This document shows, one piece after another, positions 17,328-26,164 of a stretch of 50,015 nt of DNA. Every line of letters begins with the position of its first letter. The stretch's first letter is position 1. The notes below the pieces were generated by a model. The model was given only the letters and a program-made list of their open reading frames with translations, had not been told where the DNA came from and searched no databases. Both the position numbers and the translations under genes were made by a program. This DNA is from JAKFYM01 sp964416595 (GTDB taxonomy: Bacteria; Bdellovibrionota; UBA1018; CAIPTA01): NCBI GenBank assembly GCA_964416595.1, contig CAYQES010000022.1:1-50015 (forward strand), written 5' to 3'.

Positions 17328-17986
17328 CAGGAATCCCCCGATTTTTTCACTTTAAATTCCAGTTCAAAGTTTTTCACCTTCTGCAGCGCCTCTGGTATAC
17401 CGGGCGCATAAGTAGAAGGCGGCTCCGCATGAATGCCTTTAAAGATCACGTTGGTGTATTGGATAGATTCGTTAATCGACTTCACAAAATCATGGATGGA
17501 AAAGAATTCCCAAGAAGCACCCTTTAACACAACGGTACGATCTTTATAGTCCACATGGTTCAACCAAACTTTGGTGGGCAGCGACATAATCACATTATCC
17601 ATGGTGCGAAAAGCGAGGCTGCGATCTTTCTGCAAATTGCTCACAGCGTTCAATTGGCGCTGCAACTCATTTTCTTCATTATTGAGTTGCTCCATTTGTT
17701 TACGAATGCCTTTTTGTGCATTTAATTCTTTCGTAAGAGCGCTGGCTTGTTCTGTCAATTTGGCATTTTTTGCATTCAATTCTTCTAATTTTGTTTGATG
17801 AAAATAATTAGGAAGAAAACTTGCCAGATAAAAACCAACCAATAACACCGCTAAGCGAATCAACCCTGGGCGAGCTTCTTGGAAATCACTGGCATTAAAG
17901 CCCAATTTGGAAAATTGTTCGTCTAGGCCAAATGGCATGCCACCCGCTGCTGCCTGTTTTCTGCCGAGCAAGTTAATCTTGATCAT
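17327..17986 (-). CDS. pilN: Type IV pilus inner-membrane protein PilN
   Basis: Bitopic inner-membrane protein whose cytoplasmic N-terminus docks in PilM. The first residues MIKINLLGRKQ match the conserved PilN INLLPxR-type peptide that binds PilM. A membrane segment lies at about 45-62, a coiled coil at about 65-105 and the periplasmic domain follows. At 219 aa it is slightly longer than common PilN because of an insert between the docking peptide and the membrane segment. It overlaps both neighbours by one base. Confidence 0.93.
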   Translation of the reverse strand: MIKINLLGRKQAAAGGMPFGLDEQFSKLGFNASDFQEARPGLIRLAVLLVGFYLASFLPNYFHQTKLEELNAKNAKLTEQASALTKELNAQKGIRKQMEQLNNEENELQRQLNAVSNLQKDRSLAFRTMDNVIMSLPTKVWLNHVDYKDRTVVLKGASWEFFSIHDFVKSINESIQYTNVIFKGIHAEPPSTYAPGIPEALQKVKNFELEFKVKKSGDS

Positions 17987-19038
17987 CAGGCCTCATTCCT
18001 CAGAGCCAACCCCACTGGCACTGCCGCACTGGAGCTGATCGCCGTTAAAAATTCTTCATTAAATTGGCGGCCAGAGCACGCCACTTTATTGAAAGGATTT
18101 AAGTATTCGATAGGCAAACCTAAAATCTCTGCCAACATATTGACCAAGCCAGGAATGCGGCTAGCGCCACCGCAAAGGAAAACGCCTGTCACCGGCAATT
18201 GCACGGGAGAGGCTGCGTAGAAATCCAGACTCCGGCGGATTTCTAAGGCGATATTTTCAGAAATCGCCGTTACCAGGGGCAGCACCTCTTCGGGAATTTG
18301 ACCCGTGCTGCAAGCGTCCACTTTTAATACTTCCGCCTCTTGAAACGAAATCCCCAATTTATTCTGCACTTCTTGGGTAAGATTTTTTCCGCCCACAGCC
18401 ACATCCCGAGTGAACAAAGTAGTATTGTGGCTCACGATATTGATTTTGGTGAGGCTGGCTCCCACATCCACCAGAATCACCGCATTATCGGGAGTCATTT
18501 CATAATTTTCCCAGAACACATTGGCCAAGGCGAGCACATCTACATCCAACACATTGGGTTGCAGACCACACTCCCTCACAGTGGCCAAACGTTTCTCAAT
18601 GAAATCTTTTTTGGCCGCTACCAGCAGAATATCCATTTTTCCGTCGCCCATGTCTTCTTGAACAACATCAAAATCCAAACTGATTTCCTGCATGTCGAAA
18701 GGAATATATTGCTCTGCCTCCCAATACACTTGATCTTCGAGCTCTTTGGGCCCGGTTTTGGGTATGGTAATGTGTTTGATAATTACGGAAGAACCAGCCA
18801 CGGAAGTGCACACTTGCTTTGTGTTGATGGAGCTTTCTCTCACGAGATTCTTGATCGCTTCCACCACGGCCGCATGATTTACGATCTCACCGTCGATGAT
18901 AGAATCTTCAGGCAGCATTACGCTTGTGAAGTTGTGCACAACCCATCCACTGCGCTTTTTTTCTGCTTCTACAAGTTTTATTGCGCTAGAGCCGATGTCG
19001 AGACCGACAATCGGTTTAGCGCCGAGACCAAACAGCAT
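17986..19038 (-). CDS. pilM: Type IV pilus assembly ATPase-fold protein PilM
   Basis: Actin-fold cytoplasmic protein that forms a ring at the pilus base with PilN and passes signals between the motor ATPases and the periplasmic platform. The 350-aa length is normal. The FtsA/actin-like nucleotide motifs are clear: GLDIGSSAIKLVE at residues 9-21, ILVDVGASLTKI in the middle and LCGGASRIPGLV near the end. The ATG at 19038 is preceded by GGAGGGG. It is the first gene of pilMNOPQ and has its own promoter. Confidence 0.97.
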   Translation of the reverse strand: MLFGLGAKPIVGLDIGSSAIKLVEAEKKRSGWVVHNFTSVMLPEDSIIDGEIVNHAAVVEAIKNLVRESSINTKQVCTSVAGSSVIIKHITIPKTGPKELEDQVYWEAEQYIPFDMQEISLDFDVVQEDMGDGKMDILLVAAKKDFIEKRLATVRECGLQPNVLDVDVLALANVFWENYEMTPDNAVILVDVGASLTKINIVSHNTTLFTRDVAVGGKNLTQEVQNKLGISFQEAEVLKVDACSTGQIPEEVLPLVTAISENIALEIRRSLDFYAASPVQLPVTGVFLCGGASRIPGLVNMLAEILGLPIEYLNPFNKVACSGRQFNEEFLTAISSSAAVPVGLALRNEA

Positions 19039-19093
19039 GGTTCCCCTCCCTAGGGACCTTTCGAAAATCCTTTTTCCGCAAGCGGCTTCTTAA

Positions 19094-19121
19094 ATTGTAG
19101 CTATGCGTCGGGCTACGTCAA
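19094..19121 (-). promoter_or_regulatory. Promoter of the pilMNOPQ operon
   Basis: On the minus strand TTGACG (19116-19121) is followed after 16 bases by TACAAT (19094-19099). The start of transcription would be near 19087, giving a leader of about 50 bases ahead of pilM. No sigma-54 (GG-N10-GC) site, as used for pilins, was seen here. Confidence 0.75.
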
Positions 19122-19240
19122 GCGGACACCGTGTAAACCACGTCGATTGTTCAATAAAATCAGTAGATTTCTTTTCGCTCTGTTTCACGAAAAGCAAAAA
19201 AACAATTTTCCAGGTACCCGCTTAGTTCCCGGGAGAAAAT

Positions 19241-20014
19241 TTAAAAGGTGTCGCTGCTATCGTCGTCGAAATCTCGCTCGCGACGGGCGCCGCCTTCAGC
19301 TAGGCCCTCTAGATCTTCCTCGCCAGAGCCATCCTCATCCGAAGATTCCAATTCTAAATCCACCACTACCTTAGACCAGTCTTTTTCCGAGGCTAGATCT
19401 TGGCGGATCACTTCCAAATATTTATCGGGATATTTGCTCACCAGTTCTTCCACATAATTGTTCAACTGACCACTGGCCAAAATAGCCTCTTTGCGTTTGA
19501 TCTTGCGCCAGTTTTTTATGTAGTGAAGACGGCAAAATACTCCCAAAGCCGGATCATGATCACAACCGGGTTCCCGACAACGCTTTTTCGAGGATTGCTC
19601 CGATTTGGCTTTTTTCTTTCCTTCTTTACCCAATAGGGCTACGCCCTTAGGCGCTGGAACTTCCAAAACCACTTCGATTTTTTTCTTGCCTTGTGCTTTG
19701 CCCGCAGGAAGGGCAGGTGCTGCTACTTTAGTGGCAGCTTTTCCTTTGACCACAACAGGCTTAGGAGCTTTTTCAGGAACTTTCTTCTTAAGATCAGCAG
19801 CTTTCAGTGGCAGCTTTTTTTGCGGTTTAGCGGCTTTGGCGGCCTTCACCGGAGCCTTTGGCTTTTGGCCTTTTTTTGCCGGTTTGCTGCTTAGGGCCGA
19901 ACCCACCTTTTTAGCCACGCCTTTGGCGGCCGTTTTTAAGGCAGAGCTCAAGGTTTTAGGCTTAGGCTTTTTGTTTTTTTCTGGCTTCGCTTTTTTATTC
20001 TTTTTTTGTGGCAT
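19241..20014 (-). CDS. Histone-H1-like basic protein with a zinc-knuckle domain and acidic tail
   Basis: 257-aa unknown protein with three parts. Residues 1-145 are Lys/Ala/Pro-rich and resemble histone H1 tails. Residues 146-164 hold a C-x4-C-x9-C-x2-H arrangement (C146, C151, C161, H164), likely a zinc site, leading into a helical region to about 210. The last 45 residues are strongly acidic and Ser-rich (SSDEDGSGEEDLEG). The layout suggests a DNA- or RNA-binding protein, perhaps nucleoid-associated; this is inference. The ATG at 20014 has AGGGAGA before it, and a TTGACA lies at 20053-20058 but with no good -10 partner. It is not part of the pil operon. Confidence 0.8.
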   Translation of the reverse strand: MPQKKNKKAKPEKNKKPKPKTLSSALKTAAKGVAKKVGSALSSKPAKKGQKPKAPVKAAKAAKPQKKLPLKAADLKKKVPEKAPKPVVVKGKAATKVAAPALPAGKAQGKKKIEVVLEVPAPKGVALLGKEGKKKAKSEQSSKKRCREPGCDHDPALGVFCRLHYIKNWRKIKRKEAILASGQLNNYVEELVSKYPDKYLEVIRQDLASEKDWSKVVVDLELESSDEDGSGEEDLEGLAEGGARRERDFDDDSSDTF

Positions 20015-20069
20015 GGGTCTCCCTATGTCTCTTTGCTATGGGAGAGGGGGGTTGTCAAGGAAGGAAGTT

Positions 20070-20411
20070 TTATAATTCACACAAAGCCGCTGTGGTAGCA
20101 GAAACAGGGCATTGCCAAAGTTTTCCCTCAGGTGGATAGGGATGATCTAAATTATCCAAACGCCGCTTGCCGCCCGCATGATGGTAAAGGCGGCAATGCA
20201 TTTCGAAAGTCTCCTTGGTCCAAGGCAACTGCACCCATTGAAAATGGGTATAGCCTTTATCCAAATGCTCCGAGAGCGATTGGCGCAGATCCTGATCGGC
20301 GCGACCCACATACGCAATATTGGCTTCGCCCCGAGCTAATTGAAATACGCCCAAAAGGCCTTCTTGCACCTGATTTACATTTTGCTGGTTGTACACTGTC
20401 CAAGGGGTCAT
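20070..20411 (-). CDS. Small GIY-YIG domain protein
   Basis: 113-aa protein with the features of a GIY-YIG nuclease domain: the GVF and YVG strands (residues 21-23 and 34-36), Arg43 in DLRQSLSEHL, and Glu70 in ETFEMHCRLYHH, the positions of the catalytic Arg and Glu in the family. Stand-alone proteins of this type are common but their substrates are unknown. It lies between the H1-like gene and the divergent pcnB. The start codon has no Shine-Dalgarno sequence and sits nine bases after a -10 box. Confidence 0.75.
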   Translation of the reverse strand: MTPWTVYNQQNVNQVQEGLLGVFQLARGEANIAYVGRADQDLRQSLSEHLDKGYTHFQWVQLPWTKETFEMHCRLYHHAGGKRRLDNLDHPYPPEGKLWQCPVSATTAALCEL

Positions 20412-20420
20412 GCCCTATAA

Positions 20421-20448
20421 TTTATACAGAATTCCTCAGGGATTCCAA
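20421..20448 (-). promoter_or_regulatory. Promoter giving a (near-)leaderless GIY-YIG message
   Basis: On the minus strand TTGGAA (20443-20448), 16 bases, TATAAA (20421-20426), then nine bases to the ATG at 20411. The 5' leader would be zero to three bases. The remaining gap up to pcnB (20449-20685) holds no gene, tRNA or clear pcnB promoter that I can support. Confidence 0.55.
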
Positions 20449-20685
20449 GCGGATTCAGCTTTTCCTTGCGAGGGATAAGGGCTCGGTGGTATTCCTATAA
20501 GTCAAGGTTGCTCCATTGGATGTGCGACCTCGCTTCTCCTCGATGGAATTTGTTTCGAGAAGAGGGGCGTATCCAGGCCCGAAGGCCTGATGATAAACGG
20601 AATATCATACGGCACCTATGGGATCTTCCCAACTGCGCCCGCCAGCATCCAGCGAGGCCTTTTGCCGGCATAAAAAGGACACCCA

Positions 20686-22875
20686 GTGATCGACAAAGCT
20701 GCTATTGACCCTAACGCTCTACATTTTTATCGAATGTTGAAGGAGGCCGGCTTCTCTGCCTATTTTGTAGGAGGAAGTGTGCGGGATCTCCTCCTCGGCA
20801 AACACCCCAAAGATTTCGACATCGCCACTAACGCTACCCCCCATCAAATCAAGCGCATCATTCCCCAAGGTCGCATCATTGGCCGCCGTTTTCGCCATGT
20901 GATGTTGGAGCGCAATGGTGGTCGCTACGAAATCGTGACCTTCCGGGGCCCCGTGGTGCAAACCGACGAAGAAATTGCGGAATTGGACGATGAACCTCTA
21001 GAAAATCAACCCATCGCCGGCGAAGAAGAAGCCGCTTCTGCCCCTACCAATCTTCCGGAAGAACGAGGGCGGGAAAAACGCTACCCGGACCTGAATCAAT
21101 TTGGCAATGCGGAACAAGATGCGCTGCGAAGAGATTTTACGATCAACGCTCTCTTTTATGATCCAGATGCGGATGAGCTTGTAGATTATGTAGAAGGCAA
21201 ACTCGATATCGATCGACGCATCATCCGCTCCATCGGCGATCCCTTGGTGCGCATGGAAGAAGATCCAATCCGAATCCTGCGGGCCATTCGCCATAAAATG
21301 AAATTGGAATTGGAGTACGATCCCGCCCTGGAAAATGCCATGCGGGAGAAAAGCCCTCTCTTGGTAGAAACGTCTAAAGATCGCATCCGAGAAGAATTCT
21401 TAAAAGTTTGTAACGATCACTCTCTCGGTGCTTTCTTGCAAGAAAGCCGCAAGATGGGCTTGGTGCCTCACATCATGCCTTGGTTCGAAACTGTGGCGGA
21501 AGAAGTATGGGAATCCACCGCTGCCCTCTGGGATAAATTTAAAGATCTGCCCACTCCGGAACGCCATTCCGCAGATATGGGCTTAGCCCTGATGATGTTG
21601 CCCCTCGTGGAACCCTTGGTACTCTTGCCCTATAGGGAAAATCTACAACCGGGCGAAAAAAATCATCTGCCCGACATGAAATATTTCTTGAGCTGCGAAC
21701 CCTTGCGTAATTTCTATTTACGCAACCTGCGCATCTCCCGGGCTCAAACCGATCATCTCATGCGCGCTTTGTTTTATTTTAGCCGCATGAGTGGCTTGTG
21801 GTTGGAACAAGGCCCACCTCGGCGCATCATCGGCCGCCTCTTTCAACATCCACCCGCCGTGCTCGCCGCTAAAATGGCCAAGCTCGCTTTGGAGATGGAA
21901 AACAAAGCCATTCCCGATTGGATGCAAGAGCTAGCGGATTATGATCCAGCCAAACGCCGCCGCTCCCCCAGAGATCGGGAAAGTGGTCCTGTTCCTAGAG
22001 ATGAGCGCAATGAGCGTCCCCGTCGCCACTCCGAAGAGGACAATCAAGATTTTTCAGAATCACCATCGGAAAAAGGGCCAGAAGCCCCAGAGGAAAGTGA
22101 AGACAGACGGGAGAACTCGAGACCCCAACGGTTACCCCCCCCTGACAAACCCATGGTCTGGAATGGTCCGCTACATGCGCCAGTTCTCCGGCCCGTTTTC
22201 TCCGAAGAACCTGCCATTCGCTGGGCTCGCAAAAACCAAACTGTTCGGGCCTTCCGCCCTTCCGGCATTCCCAATCAACCAGTGGATCACTCCCTGCTAA
22301 AATCCAATTTAGTGTACAACTACAAACCAGAAATCGAAGGTTCCGCCGCCCGTGGTAACGAAGAAAACCAAGAACGCAGCAGCGGCGGCGGTGCTGGCCG
22401 CAACAATCGCCGTGGTGGCAGAGATCGAGACCGCCATAACGATCGCCGCCGCGGCCGAGACCGTGGTGACCGGGATAATAACGACCGGGGCAGAAATCAA
22501 GAGCGCCAAGAATTTCGTCCGAGCCAATCTGAAACAGAGAATCCTCCGCCTTATGTGGAAGATGAAGATTCCATCGGAAACATTCGCATGCCCGGCGAAC
22601 AACCCGCGGCACTCGGTGATTACAATTCTCAAGGGCAAGAACACGAAGACGACATTGACGACAATATCGGTAATCGCCTAGATGCCCCTCCCACTTCGGG
22701 TCACGTGGGCATTAATGGCGAAGGTTTTCTTCCTCCACAAAGAAATCATGGCCGCTCCCACGGCGGTGGTGGCGGACAAGGAAATAACAAACAGCGCCGC
22801 GGTCGCCGCCGCGGTCGCAGAAATGGCGGACCTTCCCGAGGTAATCCTCCCCGCGGCCACCACGGCAACCCATGA
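20686..22875 (+). CDS. pcnB: Poly(A) polymerase I with long RG-rich C-terminal tail
   Basis: Adds 3' poly(A) tails that mark RNAs for decay. The nucleotidyltransferase core shows FVGGSVRDLLLG and the metal-binding pair in KDFDIA (D43, D45), then the DALRRDFTINALFYD block and the RNA-binding neck (VRMEEDPIRILRAIR). This core ends near residue 435. A further 290 residues form a disordered tail, acidic at first and then Arg/Gly/Asn-rich, ending in runs such as RRGRRRGRRNGG. E. coli PcnB has 465 aa. The GTG start at 20686 follows AAAAAGGA. A tRNA nucleotidyltransferase is the alternative, but the PcnB-type signature fits better. It overlaps serB by four bases. Confidence 0.88.
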   Translation: MIDKAAIDPNALHFYRMLKEAGFSAYFVGGSVRDLLLGKHPKDFDIATNATPHQIKRIIPQGRIIGRRFRHVMLERNGGRYEIVTFRGPVVQTDEEIAELDDEPLENQPIAGEEEAASAPTNLPEERGREKRYPDLNQFGNAEQDALRRDFTINALFYDPDADELVDYVEGKLDIDRRIIRSIGDPLVRMEEDPIRILRAIRHKMKLELEYDPALENAMREKSPLLVETSKDRIREEFLKVCNDHSLGAFLQESRKMGLVPHIMPWFETVAEEVWESTAALWDKFKDLPTPERHSADMGLALMMLPLVEPLVLLPYRENLQPGEKNHLPDMKYFLSCEPLRNFYLRNLRISRAQTDHLMRALFYFSRMSGLWLEQGPPRRIIGRLFQHPPAVLAAKMAKLALEMENKAIPDWMQELADYDPAKRRRSPRDRESGPVPRDERNERPRRHSEEDNQDFSESPSEKGPEAPEESEDRRENSRPQRLPPPDKPMVWNGPLHAPVLRPVFSEEPAIRWARKNQTVRAFRPSGIPNQPVDHSLLKSNLVYNYKPEIEGSAARGNEENQERSSGGGAGRNNRRGGRDRDRHNDRRRGRDRGDRDNNDRGRNQERQEFRPSQSETENPPPYVEDEDSIGNIRMPGEQPAALGDYNSQGQEHEDDIDDNIGNRLDAPPTSGHVGINGEGFLPPQRNHGRSHGGGGGQGNNKQRRGRRRGRRNGGPSRGNPPRGHHGNP

Positions 22876-24062
22876 CCCAGCAGCTCCTCCTGAAAGTGAT
22901 GGGGGCTGATAGTCCGGGAATCACCGCCGGTATTACGGCTTGCATTGCATCCGAAGAAGCACGTTTACTGGATATCGAGCAAGCTGTAACCCACGGATTG
23001 CTGAGTCTCATGGTGCTTGTAGAAATTTCCACCAATAATGCTTCCACTTTTGAAGATAAAATCCGGGAAAGTTTAGCGCCCTTCCATATGGACGTAAAAT
23101 TTGAACGTCTTCAAGGCTTACCCACCGTGCCCGATCCCGCGGGCCGCTTCGTGGTTACCGTAATTGCCGAAGAAATCCCCGCCCTCCTTGTGGCCGAGCT
23201 CACGAAAGCGATCGCACTCACGGGTACCAATATCGATTCCATTCACAAATTAAGTTCCGGTGGCCTTTCCACCATCGAATTGATTTGTAGTTCTGCCGCT
23301 CGTTTAAACTTAGCCGAGATCACGGAAAAATTATTGGCTGTATCTTGCGATTTTCCCGGCGTAGATCTAGCCATCCAAAAAGAAAACCTCTACCGCCGCT
23401 CGAAACGCCTCGTGGTTTTCGACATGGATTCTACCTTGATCAAGGGTGAAGTGATTGATGAACTTGCCGAGCTCTTAGGGAAAAAAGAAGAAGTATCCCT
23501 ACTCACCAAGCGGGCCATGGAAGGAGAAATGGATTTCCAAGAATCCCTCCTTCGCCGAACGAGTTTATTAAAAGGCTTGAGCCGAAAAGATTTGGACACT
23601 GTGTACTCCAAAATCGAATACAGCCCCGGTGCCGAGCGCTTGATCAAAGTGCTGAAGCGCTTAGGCTACCGCATTGCCATCATCAGCGGCGGTTTTACCT
23701 ATTTTGTGGAACGCTTAAAAAATGAATTAGGCATTCACTATGCGTACGCCAATTCTTTGGAGCTCGATGGTGATACTGTAACCGGACGCCTTCAAGGATT
23801 GATCGTGGACGGAAGACGCAAAGCCGATTTACTCGAGTTGCTCGCCCAACAAGAAGGCATCCTCTTAGATCAAGTGATCGCCATCGGCGACGGCGCCAAC
23901 GACATGCAAATGCTCAAAAAAGCGGGCCTTGGTATCGCTTTTAATGCCAAGGCCTTCACCAAAGCCATGGTAGGCACTTCCATCACCCACAAAAGTATGG
24001 ATTCAATTCTTTATTTATTAGGGATTACCGATCGCGATATCGCGGAAATGGGAATTCGCTAG
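22872..24062 (+). CDS. serB: Phosphoserine phosphatase with N-terminal ACT domains
   Basis: Last step of serine synthesis: removes phosphate from O-phosphoserine. The 396-aa protein has two ACT-like regulatory domains (about 1-80 and 90-165) and a C-terminal HAD phosphatase domain. The DxDST nucleophile motif is at D184/D186 (VVFDMDSTLIKGE), followed by IAIISGGFT and the Mg-binding GDGANDMQML. The fused ACT pair resembles mycobacterial-type SerB. Its ATG overlaps the pcnB stop, and its stop overlaps the end of the convergent lspA by four bases. Confidence 0.96.
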   Translation: MTQQLLLKVMGADSPGITAGITACIASEEARLLDIEQAVTHGLLSLMVLVEISTNNASTFEDKIRESLAPFHMDVKFERLQGLPTVPDPAGRFVVTVIAEEIPALLVAELTKAIALTGTNIDSIHKLSSGGLSTIELICSSAARLNLAEITEKLLAVSCDFPGVDLAIQKENLYRRSKRLVVFDMDSTLIKGEVIDELAELLGKKEEVSLLTKRAMEGEMDFQESLLRRTSLLKGLSRKDLDTVYSKIEYSPGAERLIKVLKRLGYRIAIISGGFTYFVERLKNELGIHYAYANSLELDGDTVTGRLQGLIVDGRRKADLLELLAQQEGILLDQVIAIGDGANDMQMLKKAGLGIAFNAKAFTKAMVGTSITHKSMDSILYLLGITDRDIAEMGIR

Positions 24063-24556
24063 GTTTTCTTTTTTTCCAGCGAAAGTAAGAAAAAAATCAT
24101 CAGCACCCCCGTGGTGATGGCCACATCGGCTAAATTTAAAATCCCCGTGCGCAGCCAACCAAACCCCATGTGAACGTAATCCACCACGTAACCTTGTTTC
24201 ACCCGGTCCACTAAATTTCCCAGGCCACCGGCGATCACCAAAGTGGGGCCCAGCATCGCCCAAAAACGCGCACGGTAGAACCACACCAAGTAAAAGCAAT
24301 ACAGCAACATTCCCGAAACCAAGATCACAAAAAACCAGGTCCATGCCCATTCCGGAAGGCTCGCGCCCATGCCGAGGAAAGCTCCGCGGTTTTCCGCATA
24401 ATCAAAACGTAAAACATCGTTTAAAAAAGAATAGCCAGGATGGCCCTTCAGAGTGTTCACGGCCCAAACTTTTAACCACTGGTCGCACACCAATAAAAAA
24501 ACCACTAAAATAGTGGCAATGGATAAGTGTTTCTTTTCTTGCGTAGTCAAACTCAT
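24059..24556 (-). CDS. lspA: Lipoprotein signal peptidase (signal peptidase II)
   Basis: Inner-membrane aspartyl protease that cleaves the signal peptide of lipoproteins after diacylglycerol addition. The 165-aa chain has four membrane spans. Conserved blocks seen are CDQWLKVW, ENRGAFLG, AGGLGNLVDR and NLADVAI; the Asp in the last two are the catalytic pair. It follows nadA by one base on the same strand and meets serB tail to tail. Confidence 0.95.
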   Translation of the reverse strand: MSLTTQEKKHLSIATILVVFLLVCDQWLKVWAVNTLKGHPGYSFLNDVLRFDYAENRGAFLGMGASLPEWAWTWFFVILVSGMLLYCFYLVWFYRARFWAMLGPTLVIAGGLGNLVDRVKQGYVVDYVHMGFGWLRTGILNLADVAITTGVLMIFFLLSLEKKKT

Positions 24557-24557
24557 C

Positions 24558-25487
24558 TTAACTCAGATCTAACATGCGGTGGATGGGCACCAAGGCCCGC
24601 TCCCGAATATTGTGAGGCACCTCTATCTCCGGTTGCAAGCTTTCTAAAGCCATGGCCACTTTTTCTAAAGTGTTTCGGCGCATATAGGGGCATTCATTGC
24701 AGGCGCAATTGGCATTCGGCGGGGAAGGAATAAAAGTTTTATTAGGCGCAGCCTTCTGCATTTGGTGCAAAATCCCCGCTTCCGTAACCACGATGAATTT
24801 CTGTTTGTCGCTCTTTAAAGAATAATTCAAAAGCGCTGTGGTGGATCCAATAAAATGCGCCCGGGCCAAAATCGGCGCTTCGCATTCTGGGTGCGCAATC
24901 ACCACAGCATCCGGATGTTCCACTTGCAGCTGGATCAATTTCTTTTCAGAAAAAGTTTCATGCACAATGCACGCGCCCTGCCAGAGCAACATATCTCTGC
25001 CTGTCTGTTGCATCACGTAGCGGCCGAGGTTTTTATCCGGAGCAAAGATAATTTTTTTATCTTTAGGAATCGATTGCACGATTTTTACTGCGTTAGAACT
25101 CGTACAAATATAATCACTCTCGGCCTTCACTTCCGCCGTGCAGTTAATGTAACTCACCACCACGTGATCCGGATGTTGCTCTTTAAATTTCCGAAAGAGC
25201 GGAGCGGGGCAAGAATCCGCTAACGAACAGCCAGCCTCAAGATCGGGCAAGAGCACCTTGCGATTTGGATTTAAGATCTTGGCGGTTTCTGCCATGAAGT
25301 GCACGCCGGCAAACACAATCACATCGGCCTGGGTTTTGGCCGCCTCTTGGGAAAGACCTAAGCTATCCCCGATATAATCTGCCACATCCTGGATATCGGG
25401 ATCTTGGTAATAATGAGCCAGGATCACGGCATTCCGCTCTTTTTTGAGCCGGGCAATCCGGGCGAAAATATCCTCTTGAGCCTTCAT
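24558..25487 (-). CDS. nadA: Quinolinate synthase A
   Basis: 4Fe-4S enzyme that condenses iminoaspartate with dihydroxyacetone phosphate to quinolinate for NAD synthesis. The 309-aa length is normal. Motifs seen are ILAHYYQDPDIQDVADYIGDS at the N-terminus, the cluster cysteines in EAGCSLADSC, QGACIVHE and CNECPYM, and HPECEAP. NadB and NadC are not nearby. It lies upstream of lspA, one base apart, and ten bases after the vapC-type gene on the same strand. Confidence 0.96.
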   Translation of the reverse strand: MKAQEDIFARIARLKKERNAVILAHYYQDPDIQDVADYIGDSLGLSQEAAKTQADVIVFAGVHFMAETAKILNPNRKVLLPDLEAGCSLADSCPAPLFRKFKEQHPDHVVVSYINCTAEVKAESDYICTSSNAVKIVQSIPKDKKIIFAPDKNLGRYVMQQTGRDMLLWQGACIVHETFSEKKLIQLQVEHPDAVVIAHPECEAPILARAHFIGSTTALLNYSLKSDKQKFIVVTEAGILHQMQKAAPNKTFIPSPPNANCACNECPYMRRNTLEKVAMALESLQPEIEVPHNIRERALVPIHRMLDLS

Positions 25488-25497
25488 GGTTTCCTAA

Positions 25498-25875
25498 CTA
25501 CCACATCTGAACGCGCACACCAGTAGATTTCTGGATCCTCGCAAATAGTGGATCGTTCGAGATCAATAGCCCATCGCCGTCTAAAGCGCATTGCAGAATA
25601 TGGGCATCCCGGGCACTCAAGAAAATCGCTTTTTCTTCTAGCGTGGCTTTCAAGCGAGCGGCCCTAGTAAAATGCTCTGGATCTGTGCCTTTAAGCGAAA
25701 GGTTCGAAAAAATCTTCTCTAGATTTTTGCGCTCTCTTCCTAGCGCATTCCCTAAAACCTCGAGTTTCACGAGCGCAGGAATTTCCACCGTGCCAGCCAA
25801 AAGTGCGGTTTCCAAAAACGGGCAAGATTCTCCCTGGAAAAAAGCCACCCAGGGAGTGGTGTCAGTCACCGGCAT
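25498..25875 (-). CDS. vapC: PIN-domain RNase toxin (VapC-like)
   Basis: Putative endoribonuclease toxin of a type II toxin-antitoxin pair. The 125-aa protein keeps the four acidic positions of the PIN active site: D5 (VTDTTPW), E39 (VKLEVLG), D90 (SARDAHIL) and D108 (SNDPLFA). It overlaps the antitoxin gene by 14 bases, the usual order with antitoxin first. The RNA target cannot be read from the sequence. Confidence 0.85.
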   Translation of the reverse strand: MPVTDTTPWVAFFQGESCPFLETALLAGTVEIPALVKLEVLGNALGRERKNLEKIFSNLSLKGTDPEHFTRAARLKATLEEKAIFLSARDAHILQCALDGDGLLISNDPLFARIQKSTGVRVQMW

Positions 25876-26062
25876 GTTTCCTGCCTTTATCTGCCACGAT
25901 ATGCACCTTGCCTTGGATTTTTTTGAGCTGCGCGAGCGCTTGTTTTTTCACCACGGCTTCGAGCCCCGCCACGAGGGTTTCCGTGATGCCCTGGCCCGTG
26001 GCTGCGAGAGCTTCTTCTAAAAGGGACGCGGGGAGATTGGCAGTAATGCGTTTTGTGGGCAT
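25862..26062 (-). CDS. vapB: VapB-type antitoxin
   Basis: 66-aa partner of the PIN toxin. The N-terminal strand KRITANLPASLLEEAL and the GITETLVAGLEAV helix match the ribbon-helix-helix VapB group with a TGxGxTETL signature. The C-terminus is basic and would wrap the toxin. The frame extends upstream to a TTG, but the ATG at 26062 aligns with the family start and is preferred. VapB proteins usually bind their own promoter; the AT-rich DNA upstream is the likely operator region. Confidence 0.82.
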   Translation of the reverse strand: MPTKRITANLPASLLEEALAATGQGITETLVAGLEAVVKKQALAQLKKIQGKVHIVADKGRKHAGD

Positions 26063-26137
26063 GGGGGGCGGTTTCCCATAGTAGGCGGCCGCTGTCAAAA
26101 TATATGTATTTGAATATGGATGGATAAGAATTTTAGT

Positions 26138-26164
26138 ATTGATAAAGATATGTACATTGATAAA
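26138..26164. repeat. Direct repeats ATTGATAAA in AT-rich spacer
   Basis: ATTGATAAA occurs at 26138-26146 and 26156-26164, an 18-base spacing, inside an unusually AT-rich stretch (about 26096-26210). It lies upstream of the vapB gene, so it may be an operator, and it could equally serve the plus-strand peptide gene. Confidence 0.35.

Noticed and set aside
20449..20685. Possible tRNA or small RNA before pcnB
   Set aside because: No cloverleaf, T-loop consensus or terminator could be found.
22309..22863. Minus-strand and shifted frames under the pcnB tail
   Set aside because: They arise from the Arg/Gly-rich codons of the tail and have no start signals; the plus-strand gene explains the region.
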